Assembly (NCBI RefSeq): GCF_003627035.1
Contig: NZ_CP032626.1
Coordinates: 1,225,212-1,289,211 of the forward strand
Source of the DNA: Apilactobacillus bombintestini
GTDB lineage: Bacteria; Bacillota; Bacilli; Lactobacillales; Lactobacillaceae
Length of the DNA stretch: 64,000 nt
Direction: 5' to 3'
Under the pieces are notes generated by a model. It had not been told where the DNA came from. It saw only the letters and a program-made list of their open reading frames with translations, and did no database searches. Every line of letters starts with the position of its first letter. The stretch's first letter is position 1. Of this stretch, positions 35,966 through 43,439 are shown piece after piece. Both the position numbers and the translations under genes were made by a program.

Positions 35966-36152
35966 AAGCTTTTTTATCAGCATATTCTTTTAAAACTTTT
36001 TTCCATTCCGCTACATGTTCAGGAGTGTCAGGTTTAGGCATTAACATGTAGTTAAATTTAATGTCGTCGAGGTCTTTAGCCCCTTGTACTTGTTCTACTA
36101 CCGGACGCATCTTCCATCCCAACATAGGATTTTTCATTTTAGAAGTATCCAT
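35964..36152 (-). CDS. Hypothetical small protein, 62 aa
   Basis: This is a soluble, charged short protein (MDTSKMKNPMLGWKM start) with helix-rich C-terminus. I do not recognise it. AAAGGAGAGG lies before the ATG and a clean terminator follows, which supports it as a real gene. Confidence 0.65.
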   Translation of the reverse strand: MDTSKMKNPMLGWKMRPVVEQVQGAKDLDDIKFNYMLMPKPDTPEHVAEWKKVLKEYADKKA

Positions 36153-36218
36153 ACTAACCTCTCCTTTACGTTTTTTCTTTATTATAGCGATAATTAAAAT
36201 AAAAGAAAAATATCTAGA

Positions 36219-36761
36219 CTAGTTATGGATCATCTCTAATAAACGTTGGCTCAACCAAGCCGCAATTACAGCCTTTAAGATATCGCCAGGAATAAATAAT
36301 CCGTTGGCCCAGAAAGCTTGGGTAAAGGAAATGTGGCTTTGGATTTGTAGCCAGAAAATAGCTACCGCGTAAGTAATCACTACACTGACTAATAAAGTAC
36401 TAATTAATAAATTAATAAAGCCAGCGGGATTTAACCAACGACTCAAACCACGATTAATTAGACTTAATAAAATAGGTGTAAATAACCAAGCTAATAAATA
36501 ACCACCCGTAGGTCCGACAAAAATAATTAGTCCACCACGGAAACCAGTTAATACCGGTAAACCAACGGCCACTAAGACTAATAAAATAGCTACGGAAATG
36601 GTTCCCTTTTTAGCTCCTAATAATAAACCGGCCAACATGATCCCGAAGTTTTGTAAAACAATAGGCACGGGAATTAATGCAATGGGAATAGCTGGAATAA
36701 AAGCTAGCGCAATAATTAGCGCCGTCATTAAAGCAATTTGTGTAATATCTTTAGTTTTCAT
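36219..36761 (-). CDS. bioY: BioY biotin transporter (ECF S component)
   Basis: This 180-aa membrane protein has about six helices and the BioY-family stretch FGIMLAGLLLGAKKGTISVAILLVLVAVGLPV. It captures biotin and can work with the shared ECF energy module encoded elsewhere. A BirA operator spans its promoter-proximal leader, and birA itself lies 1.7 kb away. AAGGAG precedes the ATG. Confidence 0.92.
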   Translation of the reverse strand: MKTKDITQIALMTALIIALAFIPAIPIALIPVPIVLQNFGIMLAGLLLGAKKGTISVAILLVLVAVGLPVLTGFRGGLIIFVGPTGGYLLAWLFTPILLSLINRGLSRWLNPAGFINLLISTLLVSVVITYAVAIFWLQIQSHISFTQAFWANGLFIPGDILKAVIAAWLSQRLLEMIHN

Positions 36762-36775
36762 GAGTTATCTCCTTA

Positions 36776-36842
36776 TTGTTAACTAATTATTTATTTTTGG
36801 TTAACAATTAAGTATAATACCTATTAATAAGCATTAAGTCAA
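36776..36842 (-). promoter_or_regulatory. bioY promoter with BirA operator
   Basis: On the minus strand TTGACT (36837-36842) and TATTAT (36814-36819) are spaced 17 bp. Just downstream lies TTGTTAAC-N16-GTTAACAA (36776-36807), a perfect inverted repeat matching the Firmicute BirA box. Confidence 0.85.
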
Positions 36843-36863
36843 ATGGCGAAAGGAAGTTACTTT

Positions 36864-37163
36864 ATGATTTATGGAATTAACACGGATAAATGCGGGCGTT
36901 GCGTGCACTATCATACTAAAAATGACATCGCCGCACTGGAGTGCAGACGATGCCAGCAGTTTTTTGCTTGTTATCAGTGTCATGATCAATTACGTGACCA
37001 TAAATTTGTACCTATGCCGGTTAAAAACACTAGACCCATTCAATGTGGCAATTGCGGTTATCGTTTAACTGTTGATCAGTATCAAACCTATCAATGTCCG
37101 CAATGTGGTCATGAATTTAATTATAAATGTAGCAAGCATAAAAATATTTATTTTGAAAATTAA
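36864..37163 (+). CDS. CHY-type zinc finger protein
   Basis: This 99-aa protein is dominated by zinc ligands: CGRCVHYHT, CRRCQQFFACYQCHDQLRDH, IQCGNCG and CPQCGHEFNYKCSKH. The pattern fits the CHY zinc finger family. It is likely a zinc-binding chaperone- or redox-type protein of unknown role. The ATG at 36864 is chosen with AAAGGAAG 7 nt upstream; an ATG at 36843 lies in front of that ribosome site. Confidence 0.82.
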   Translation: MIYGINTDKCGRCVHYHTKNDIAALECRRCQQFFACYQCHDQLRDHKFVPMPVKNTRPIQCGNCGYRLTVDQYQTYQCPQCGHEFNYKCSKHKNIYFEN

Positions 37164-37164
37164 A

Positions 37165-37485
37165 TTATTTAGCGTTGTAAACTTCTTTAGCAATACCGAA
37201 TGCTGACCAAGCCTTAGGCCAACCTACATAAAAAGATAAATGAGTGATCATTTCAGAAATTTCATCTTTAGTGATGCCATTAGCTTTACCCATTTTCATA
37301 TGCGCAGGTAATTGTGCAAAGTTACCTGCAGAAATTAAAGCACTAATGGTAATCATGCTGCGGGTTTTAGCAGGAAGTTCATCGGTTCTACTCCATACTT
37401 CCCCAAATAATACATCATCGTTTAATTCAGCAAACTTGGGTGCAAATTCACCTAAATTATCATGTCCAGCTGTTTGTTTAGCCAT
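37165..37485 (-). CDS. Carboxymuconolactone decarboxylase (AhpD-like) family protein
   Basis: This 106-aa protein of the CMD family has the helical signature SRTDELPAKTRSMITISALISAGNFAQLPAHMKMGKANG. The AhpD-type CxxC is absent, so a peroxidase role is unlikely. It is last in a MerR-cupin-CMD operon, 2 nt after the cupin gene. The arrangement is common in lactobacilli next to quinone or aldehyde stress genes. Confidence 0.88.
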   Translation of the reverse strand: MAKQTAGHDNLGEFAPKFAELNDDVLFGEVWSRTDELPAKTRSMITISALISAGNFAQLPAHMKMGKANGITKDEISEMITHLSFYVGWPKAWSAFGIAKEVYNAK

Positions 37486-37487
37486 GT

Positions 37488-37910
37488 TTAGTCCTCCTTT
37501 GCTTGATTAGCTTGTTGGTATTGTTCATCGTTAACTGGTTCTAACCATTCAGGAGTTCCAGTAGTAATAGCCACGTGTGCAAACCAACTATCATCAGTAG
37601 CACCATGCCAGTGTTTTACACCATCGCGAGTAACTACGACATCGCCCGGATTTAATACTCGTGCCGTTTTACCTGCTTCTTGGTATAAACCTTGACCACC
37701 AGTACATAATAAAATTTGGTAACCATCATGATGAATGTGCCAGTTGTTTCGACAACCAGGTTCAAAAGTTACGTTACCTACTCCCACGTTTACTTCGTCA
37801 TGAGGACTAACTAGTCCTTTTAGATAACTTTGTCCGGTAAAATATTGTGCAAACGCATCATTTTTAGCGCCGCGGCCAAAAATACCGCCGTTTTGGGCAT
37901 CTTTATTCAT
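37488..37910 (-). CDS. Cupin-domain protein
   Basis: This 140-aa single cupin has metal-ligand motifs FEPGCRNNWHIHHDGYQILLCTGGQG and later PGDVVVTRDGVKHWHGA. It is probably a metal-dependent small-molecule enzyme, but the reaction is unknown. It sits between the MerR gene (12 nt) and the CMD gene (2 nt) in one operon. Confidence 0.88.
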   Translation of the reverse strand: MNKDAQNGGIFGRGAKNDAFAQYFTGQSYLKGLVSPHDEVNVGVGNVTFEPGCRNNWHIHHDGYQILLCTGGQGLYQEAGKTARVLNPGDVVVTRDGVKHWHGATDDSWFAHVAITTGTPEWLEPVNDEQYQQANQAKED

Positions 37911-37922
37911 TAATAAAACCTC

Positions 37923-38327
37923 CTATTGAAATCTCTTTAAATATTCTTCGAAGCTTTCGTCTACTTCATGGTTTAACTTTCCGTTATACCAATCGATTTT
38001 TCTAGATAAGACATCCAAATGATGTTTACGTTCCGCTATTTCGGCTAAACTACGCTTTTTAACGTTAGCTAGTAAGTCTTTTCTAGCTTCGATGGTGCTA
38101 TCACCTTGTTTACGAAGATTTACGTATTCTTGAATTTCCGACATCAACATGCCAGTACCCTTTAAATGAAGGATAAAGCCCATCCATTTAACGTCGTCTT
38201 CTTCGTAATAGCGACGACCGTTTTCATCTCGTTTGGGCAAGATCAATTGTTGTTTTTCATAATATCTTAAGGTATAGGTAGTTAAACCTACTTTTTCAGC
38301 AAATTCGCCAATACTATATTTTTTCAT
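37923..38327 (-). CDS. MerR-family regulator of the cupin/CMD operon
   Basis: This 134-aa MerR protein has winged-HTH start YSIGEFAEKVGLTTYTLRYYEKQQLILPKRDENGRRYY and a helical dimerisation region. No cysteine is present, so it does not sense by thiol. It heads the operon and its own promoter shows the distorted 19-bp spacer typical of MerR activation. Confidence 0.88.
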   Translation of the reverse strand: MKKYSIGEFAEKVGLTTYTLRYYEKQQLILPKRDENGRRYYEEDDVKWMGFILHLKGTGMLMSEIQEYVNLRKQGDSTIEARKDLLANVKKRSLAEIAERKHHLDVLSRKIDWYNGKLNHEVDESFEEYLKRFQ

Positions 38328-38356
38328 AATGAGTCCTTTCTACTAACTTCTTTATT

Positions 38357-38387
38357 AATGTACTATTTAGAGTTCACTCTAAGTCAA
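38357..38387 (-). promoter_or_regulatory. MerR-type promoter/operator, cupin operon
   Basis: On the minus strand TTGACT (38382-38387) and TACATT (38357-38362) are 19 bp apart, and the spacer region contains the perfect inverted repeat TTAGAG-TGAA-CTCTAA (38367-38382). Confidence 0.8.
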
Positions 38388-38393
38388 GAAATA

Positions 38394-38431
38394 AAAAAAG
38401 ACTGATGTATTTTTACACGTCAGTCTTTTTT
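38394..38431. terminator. Intrinsic terminator after birA
   Basis: AAAGACTGATGT pairs with ACACGTCAGTCTTT around a short T/A loop, with one mismatch. Confidence 0.85.
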
Positions 38432-38432
38432 A

Positions 38433-39386
38433 TTAGAAATGTACTTTAACTACTTCACCATTGCTTACTACGATATCTTTTTTACCATCGTTTAATAACA
38501 AGTGACCTTGTTTATCAATTCCCGTAACGGTACCGCTAACGGTTTGTTGCAAGGTATCAACTTGTACTTGTTTACCATCTAAGAAAGACATTTTTTGGTA
38601 ATCGTCAATAAAGTCCGCTGATAAATAATTAGGAAATTCGTCTTCGAAATTATTAACGATCAAATCGACTAATTTATTTTTATCAATCGGTTTATCACTA
38701 ATGTAGCCTACTTTATCGCGTAATTCTTCTGGCACTGCTTTGGTAGTTAAATTAATGCCGATACCCACTACGATAGCAGAAGGTTGCATTAATTCTGCAT
38801 CCATCACTAGTTCAGTTAAAATTCCTACTACTTTTTTATTATTTACATAAATGTCATTAATCCACTTCACCGCAAAGTCGACTTCTGGATACATCTTTTG
38901 CAATGCTTTAGCTACGACTACGGCAGTCATGGTAGTTAGTAGACCTGGATTTAAATGTTTTCCATCATGAAAAGGCACTACCATACTCATGTACAAACCG
39001 GTTTTATCGGGTGAATAGAAATGACGACCACGACGCCCGTAACCTTGCGTTTGTTTTTCCGCAATTATTAAGCGACGCTTATTATCTCGTTTTTCATCAT
39101 TTAGTTGTTTAGCGTATGAATTAGTGGAAGTAATTTCTTTTTTAACGATTACTTCATAATCTTTTTGCAAACCATCTTTAATTAAAGCGGCATTTAATTC
39201 ATTATTGCCTAAATATTTATATCCTAAATTAGTTTTGCTAGCGATTTGGTGACCATCATCTTTTAGACGCTTAATCATTTTCCAAATCATCGTACGACTA
39301 ACATTTAATTGAGTGGCTAATTGATTACCAGAAATCCACTCTTCTTTATGGTCGATAAACCATTGCAATAATTGATCTGTCTTCAT
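38433..39386 (-). CDS. birA: Bifunctional biotin ligase / biotin operon repressor BirA
   Basis: This 317-aa protein has an N-terminal winged HTH (about residues 3-60, QLATQLNVSRTMIWKMIKRL), a central ligase with the biotinoyl-AMP loop GYGRRGRHFYSP and catalytic-lysine segment AVKWINDIYV, and a C-terminal SH3-like domain. The presence of the HTH agrees with the BirA box found at bioY. AAAGGAG precedes the ATG. Confidence 0.95.
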   Translation of the reverse strand: MKTDQLLQWFIDHKEEWISGNQLATQLNVSRTMIWKMIKRLKDDGHQIASKTNLGYKYLGNNELNAALIKDGLQKDYEVIVKKEITSTNSYAKQLNDEKRDNKRRLIIAEKQTQGYGRRGRHFYSPDKTGLYMSMVVPFHDGKHLNPGLLTTMTAVVVAKALQKMYPEVDFAVKWINDIYVNNKKVVGILTELVMDAELMQPSAIVVGIGINLTTKAVPEELRDKVGYISDKPIDKNKLVDLIVNNFEDEFPNYLSADFIDDYQKMSFLDGKQVQVDTLQQTVSGTVTGIDKQGHLLLNDGKKDIVVSNGEVVKVHF

Positions 39387-39448
39387 GATGAACTCCTTTG
39401 TGTTAATACTTAAATCATATCACAGATGAAATAAATGTATAAAAATAT

Positions 39449-39510
39449 TTGCATTTTTAAAAGGCCTTCGCTATAATACAAAATATCAGGTAAGTTAGTA
39501 CTCACTCACC
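39449..39510 (+). promoter_or_regulatory. Promoter and TetR-type operator of the ABC operon
   Basis: TTGCAT (39449-39454) and TATAAT (39472-39477) are 17 bp apart. Right after the predicted start lies a 22-bp near-perfect palindrome, GGTAAGTTAGT / ACTCACTCACC (39489-39510, two mismatched pairs), a size typical of TetR operators. Confidence 0.75.
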
Positions 39511-39531
39511 AACTATTTAGGAGGTATTATT

Positions 39532-40254
39532 ATGGCAAAGAAAATCATTACCATTAATAATTTAAAGAAACAATATGGCAATCAAGTCGTTTTAAACGAC
39601 GTATCGTTTGAAGTTAATTACGGACAAATCGTTGGTTTAATCGGACCTTCTGGTGCTGGTAAGTCCACTATCATCAAACTAACTTTAGGTATGGAAAAAG
39701 CCGATAGCGGTCATTCCGAAGTTTTCGGTGTTCACATGCCTAACAGAAAAATTTTAAATCGTATGGGTTACATGGCCCAATCCGATGCCCTATATGGTTC
39801 ACTATCTGCTCGAGAAAATCTAACTTTCTTCGCTAAGATGAGAGAAATTAACAAGAAAGCTATTGAACCTGAAATCGATCGTGTGGCTCAAGTGGTTGAT
39901 TTAACCGAACATCTAGACAAGAAGGTAGAAAACTTCTCTGGTGGTATGAAGCGTCGTCTTTCTCTAGCCATCGCCCTATTAGGTAATCCTCAACTATTAA
40001 TCTTGGACGAACCTACTGTAGGAATTGACCCTGCACTTAGAAAACAAATTTGGGAAGAACTAGGTAAGCTACGTGATAAAGGTTGCTCTATTCTAGTAAC
40101 TACTCACGTTATGGACGAAGCTGAATTAACTGATCGTGTGGCTCTACTAATTAATGGAAACATTATTGCAGACGACACACCAACTAACTTGAAGCAACAA
40201 TATGGTGTAGACAGTATTGAAAATGTATTTATGAAAGCTGAAGGTGATATGTAA
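39532..40254 (+). CDS. ABC transporter ATP-binding protein
   Basis: This 240-aa nucleotide-binding subunit has Walker A GPSGAGKST, signature FSGGMKRRLSLA and Walker B LLILDEPTVGIDP. It pairs with the ABC-2 permease encoded next (the stop and start overlap by one base). Together they form a drug- or polyketide-type exporter under TetR control. AGGAGG precedes the ATG. Confidence 0.93.
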   Translation: MAKKIITINNLKKQYGNQVVLNDVSFEVNYGQIVGLIGPSGAGKSTIIKLTLGMEKADSGHSEVFGVHMPNRKILNRMGYMAQSDALYGSLSARENLTFFAKMREINKKAIEPEIDRVAQVVDLTEHLDKKVENFSGGMKRRLSLAIALLGNPQLLILDEPTVGIDPALRKQIWEELGKLRDKGCSILVTTHVMDEAELTDRVALLINGNIIADDTPTNLKQQYGVDSIENVFMKAEGDM

Positions 40255-41333
40255 TGAAAACTCTAGCAATTTCAGGAAGAATTTTTAAGGAAATTTTCCG
40301 TGATAAAAAAACTCTAGCCATGATTTTTATCGTGCCTCTAATCGTAATGGCACTTATGTCATACGTCTTTAAAACTTACAATAATACCGACGTTAATATA
40401 GGTACTATTGGAGTTTCTCAACAAGTAGAATCTAACCTAGCTAAGGTTAAAAACATAAACATCGAAGAATATAGTTCTAAAAGCAGTGCTGATAAAGCTC
40501 TACATGATGAAAAAATTGATTCATTTATCGTCTACAAAAACGATAAATACACTATGGTACATGCTAATACTGATCCATCTAAAACTAGCATGACCAAGGC
40601 AGCTTTATCATCTGCCCTAACTCAAGGCACTATTCATAACTTATCTACTGCGGTAGCTAAGATGTCTCCTGTAAAACAATCACAACCTAAGATGCACATT
40701 GCTAACCAATACAAATACGGTAGCAGCAAATCTAGTTTCTTCGACAAGATGATGCCTACTCTATTGGCCTTCTTCGTCTTCCTCCTTGTTTTTCTAACTT
40801 CAGGAATGGCTCTTCTAAAAGAAAGAACTTCCGGTACTTTAGGCCGTCTATTAGCTACTCCCGTTAAGAGATCTGAAGTTATCTTCGGTTACACTTTAAG
40901 TTACGGAATTATGGCTATTTTCCAAACTATTTTAATCGTATTATTTACTATTAACGTATTAGATATTGAGGTTACCGGATCCATCTGGTTAATCCTATTA
41001 ACTACTTTCCTACTATCTATAGTTGCTATTGCTGCTGGATTATTGCTATCTACTTTCGCAAAATCCGAATTCCAATTAATGCAATTTATCCCACTTGTAG
41101 CAATTCCTCAAATCTTCTTCTCTGGATTAATTCCATTGGATTCTCTAGCTACTTGGGCACAAGATTTATCTTACATTATCCCTATCAAATACGCTTCCGA
41201 AGCTATTAGCAACGTTATGATGCGTGGCTTTACATTTAGCGGAATTAGTATAGACTTAATGGTAATAGTATTATTTATTATCGTTTTAACTACCATCAAC
41301 ATTTGGGGATTGAAACGTTACAGAAAGGTATAA
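40254..41333 (+). CDS. ABC-2 type exporter permease
   Basis: This 359-aa protein has one N-terminal helix (about residues 20-40), an extracellular domain to about 165, then five helices, the YhgE/ABC-2 membrane layout. It is translationally coupled to the ATPase gene. The substrate is unknown; the TetR gene three bases downstream suggests a xenobiotic or antimicrobial. Confidence 0.9.
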   Translation: MKTLAISGRIFKEIFRDKKTLAMIFIVPLIVMALMSYVFKTYNNTDVNIGTIGVSQQVESNLAKVKNINIEEYSSKSSADKALHDEKIDSFIVYKNDKYTMVHANTDPSKTSMTKAALSSALTQGTIHNLSTAVAKMSPVKQSQPKMHIANQYKYGSSKSSFFDKMMPTLLAFFVFLLVFLTSGMALLKERTSGTLGRLLATPVKRSEVIFGYTLSYGIMAIFQTILIVLFTINVLDIEVTGSIWLILLTTFLLSIVAIAAGLLLSTFAKSEFQLMQFIPLVAIPQIFFSGLIPLDSLATWAQDLSYIIPIKYASEAISNVMMRGFTFSGISIDLMVIVLFIIVLTTINIWGLKRYRKV

Positions 41334-41336
41334 TTT

Positions 41337-41978
41337 ATGGAAAGTACGAACTATACTAGTTTTAATGATTGGTTAGAAAATACCAAAATGCCTAATGGTA
41401 AACGTAAGGTTTTACAATCAGCCGTTAAACTATTTTCAGTAAATGGCTATAACTCCACTTCTACTGCATCCATTGCCAAGGATTGTGGTTTAAGTGAAGC
41501 CACCGTATTCAAGCATTTCAAAAGTAAAAAAGATTTATTAAAAACTATTATAGATCCGTTAGTTAATAACCTAGCGCCCTCATTTGGAGACCAATTTGTT
41601 TCTTCAGTAAAGGGAAAAGCGTTAAACATTAACACCATGATTGAATTTATTATTTCTAATCGTTTTCACTTTATCGAAGAAAATCATGAAGTTATTTTTA
41701 TTGTAATGAATCAGATATTAACTGATGATAAATTAAGGGATAAATTTGGAGATATTGTGGTTCCTAAATTAAAAGTGGTTATAAATAAATTAACTGTCCT
41801 CATGGCAGCTGATGATAAAATTTCTGATGATATTACTACAGAAGAACTATATCGTATTATAGCCAGTCAATTATTAATTTCTACAATTCAAGAATACAAA
41901 TTCCCTTCGGATGACTGGGATACCGAAAAACAAATTAAATCCATGGTCAAAATGACACAACGCGCTATTCGTAAATAA
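41337..41978 (+). CDS. TetR/AcrR-family regulator
   Basis: This 213-aa protein has an N-terminal HTH (about residues 22-68: LFSVNGYNSTSTASIAKDCGLSEATVFKHFKSKKDLL) and a ligand-binding helical C-terminus. It is third in the operon, 3 nt after the permease, so it probably represses its own operon through the palindrome at 39489-39510. Confidence 0.9.
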   Translation: MESTNYTSFNDWLENTKMPNGKRKVLQSAVKLFSVNGYNSTSTASIAKDCGLSEATVFKHFKSKKDLLKTIIDPLVNNLAPSFGDQFVSSVKGKALNINTMIEFIISNRFHFIEENHEVIFIVMNQILTDDKLRDKFGDIVVPKLKVVINKLTVLMAADDKISDDITTEELYRIIASQLLISTIQEYKFPSDDWDTEKQIKSMVKMTQRAIRK

Positions 41979-41980
41979 AT

Positions 41981-42013
41981 AAAAGGACTTTCATTATGAA
42001 AGTCCTTTTTTTA
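41981..42013 (+). terminator. Intrinsic terminator of the ABC operon
   Basis: AAAAGGACTTTCA and TGAAAGTCCTTTT form a perfect stem, followed by a T run. Confidence 0.9.
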
Positions 42014-42087
42014 TAATTAAAAAGACTGTTAGATAAGCAGTTTAATCGCATTACGTAATTTTTTAGAAAAAAGTTTAAACATCCCCC

Positions 42088-42118
42088 TTGCTTTGAAGTG
42101 AACTCCAAGGTTTATACT
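42088..42118 (+). promoter_or_regulatory. MerR-type promoter/operator, aldo/keto reductase operon
   Basis: TTGCTT (42088-42093) and TATACT (42113-42118) are 19 bp apart with the inverted repeat CTTTGAAGT-GA-ACTCCAAGG in between, as in NmlR/AdhR-type MerR sites. Confidence 0.8.
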
Positions 42119-42149
42119 CAATGCATATTCTTCATAAGGAAGTGATGAA

Positions 42150-42533
42150 ATGAATATTAATCAAGTTAGTAAGAAATATGACGTTTCCAAAGACACCTTA
42201 CGTTACTGGGAAAAGATGAAGTTATTCCCACCCATTCCTAGAAACGACAGTGGCTATCGCGAATACGGACAAAAGGAACAAAATTGGATTTTTTATACCA
42301 AAGCTTTACGCAAAGCCGGTATGTCGATTGAACGTATTCAAGAATTTGTAAAATCCTATCTATCTGATATGGATGACCTCGCTCACCGCAAACAATTATT
42401 AATTGACCAACGTCAAGAATTAATCGAAGAAGTAAAGAAACGACAAGAAACCGTCGATTATCTTACTTACAAAATTGATCACTTCGAAGAACATGTTATG
42501 AATCAAAAACACGACAAGCACAAAGGAGAATGA
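42150..42533 (+). CDS. MerR-family regulator of an aldo/keto reductase
   Basis: This 127-aa MerR protein (start INQVSKKYDVSKDTLRYWEKMKLFPPIPRNDSGYREY) lacks cysteines. It is the first gene of a two-gene operon with an aldo/keto reductase 2 nt downstream, and its promoter has the 19-bp MerR spacer. It probably senses an aldehyde or related stress signal. Confidence 0.9.
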   Translation: MNINQVSKKYDVSKDTLRYWEKMKLFPPIPRNDSGYREYGQKEQNWIFYTKALRKAGMSIERIQEFVKSYLSDMDDLAHRKQLLIDQRQELIEEVKKRQETVDYLTYKIDHFEEHVMNQKHDKHKGE

Positions 42534-42535
42534 TT

Positions 42536-43393
42536 ATGGATATGAGAAAATTACGTAATGATGTTGACGTTCCTGCACTAGGTTTCGGTGTCTTTCAAGT
42601 AACCGAAGAAGGCGCTGCTAAACAAGCCGTATACGACGCTATTAAAGCGGGTTACCGTTTAATCGATACTGCTGCTAGCTACGGTAACGAAACAGAAGTC
42701 GGTGCCGGAATTCAAGCTGCTATTGATGATGGCTTAGTTACTAGAGACGATTTATTCGTAACTTCTAAGTTATGGGTAGAAGACGTAACTGCTGACAAAG
42801 CACCTCAAGCTATTAAGGCTTCCTTAAACCGTCTCAACTTAGAATACCTAGACCTATTATTGATTCATCAACCATACAACGACATCTTTGGTGCATGGCG
42901 CGCTATGGAAGATGCTTACGATAACGGTTTAGTACGTAGTATCGGGGTTTCTAACTTCGACGAAGCACAAGTTACTAACCTAGCGGAATTCAGCCGTATT
43001 AAACCTATGGTCGATCAAATCGAAGTTAACCCCTTCTGCCAAAACATCGACAAGGTTCAATACCTACAAGACTATGGCGTACAAGTAGAAGCTTGGGCCC
43101 CATTTGCGGAAGGTAAACATGACTTATTTAAGAACGAAAAGCTACAAGCTATTGGTGATAAATATAATAAGTCTATTGCCCAAGTAATTCTTAGATGGTT
43201 ATACCAACGTGATATCATCCCATTGGCTAAATCCGTTAAACCGGAACGTATGGACCAAAACTTATCCGTCCTAGATTTCCAATTATCTGATGAAGATATG
43301 CAAGAAATTGCTACTATGGACACTAAAGAAAGCCAATTCTTCGATCATCATGATCCAAAAATGATTAAATGGATGGCAAGTCGTCATCTATAA
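42536..43393 (+). CDS. Aldo/keto reductase (MerR-controlled)
   Basis: This 285-aa NADPH-dependent reductase has motifs LGFGVFQV, LIDTAASYGNETEVG, LLIHQPYN and SIGVSNFDE, and the cofactor segment PLAKSVKPERMDQN. The ATG at 42536 is preferred over the one at 42530, because AAAGGAG is 7 nt from the former. It is a paralogue of the reductase at 31.3 kb. It lies in an operon with the MerR gene that controls it. Confidence 0.92.
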   Translation: MDMRKLRNDVDVPALGFGVFQVTEEGAAKQAVYDAIKAGYRLIDTAASYGNETEVGAGIQAAIDDGLVTRDDLFVTSKLWVEDVTADKAPQAIKASLNRLNLEYLDLLLIHQPYNDIFGAWRAMEDAYDNGLVRSIGVSNFDEAQVTNLAEFSRIKPMVDQIEVNPFCQNIDKVQYLQDYGVQVEAWAPFAEGKHDLFKNEKLQAIGDKYNKSIAQVILRWLYQRDIIPLAKSVKPERMDQNLSVLDFQLSDEDMQEIATMDTKESQFFDHHDPKMIKWMASRHL

Positions 43394-43400
43394 AGCCAAA

Positions 43401-43433
43401 TTAAAAGACCGGCAAATGCCGGTCTTTTTTATT
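43401..43433. terminator. Bidirectional intrinsic terminator
   Basis: AAAAGACCGGCA and TGCCGGTCTTTT form a perfect stem between convergent genes. Confidence 0.9.
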
Positions 43434-43439
43434 TACATA

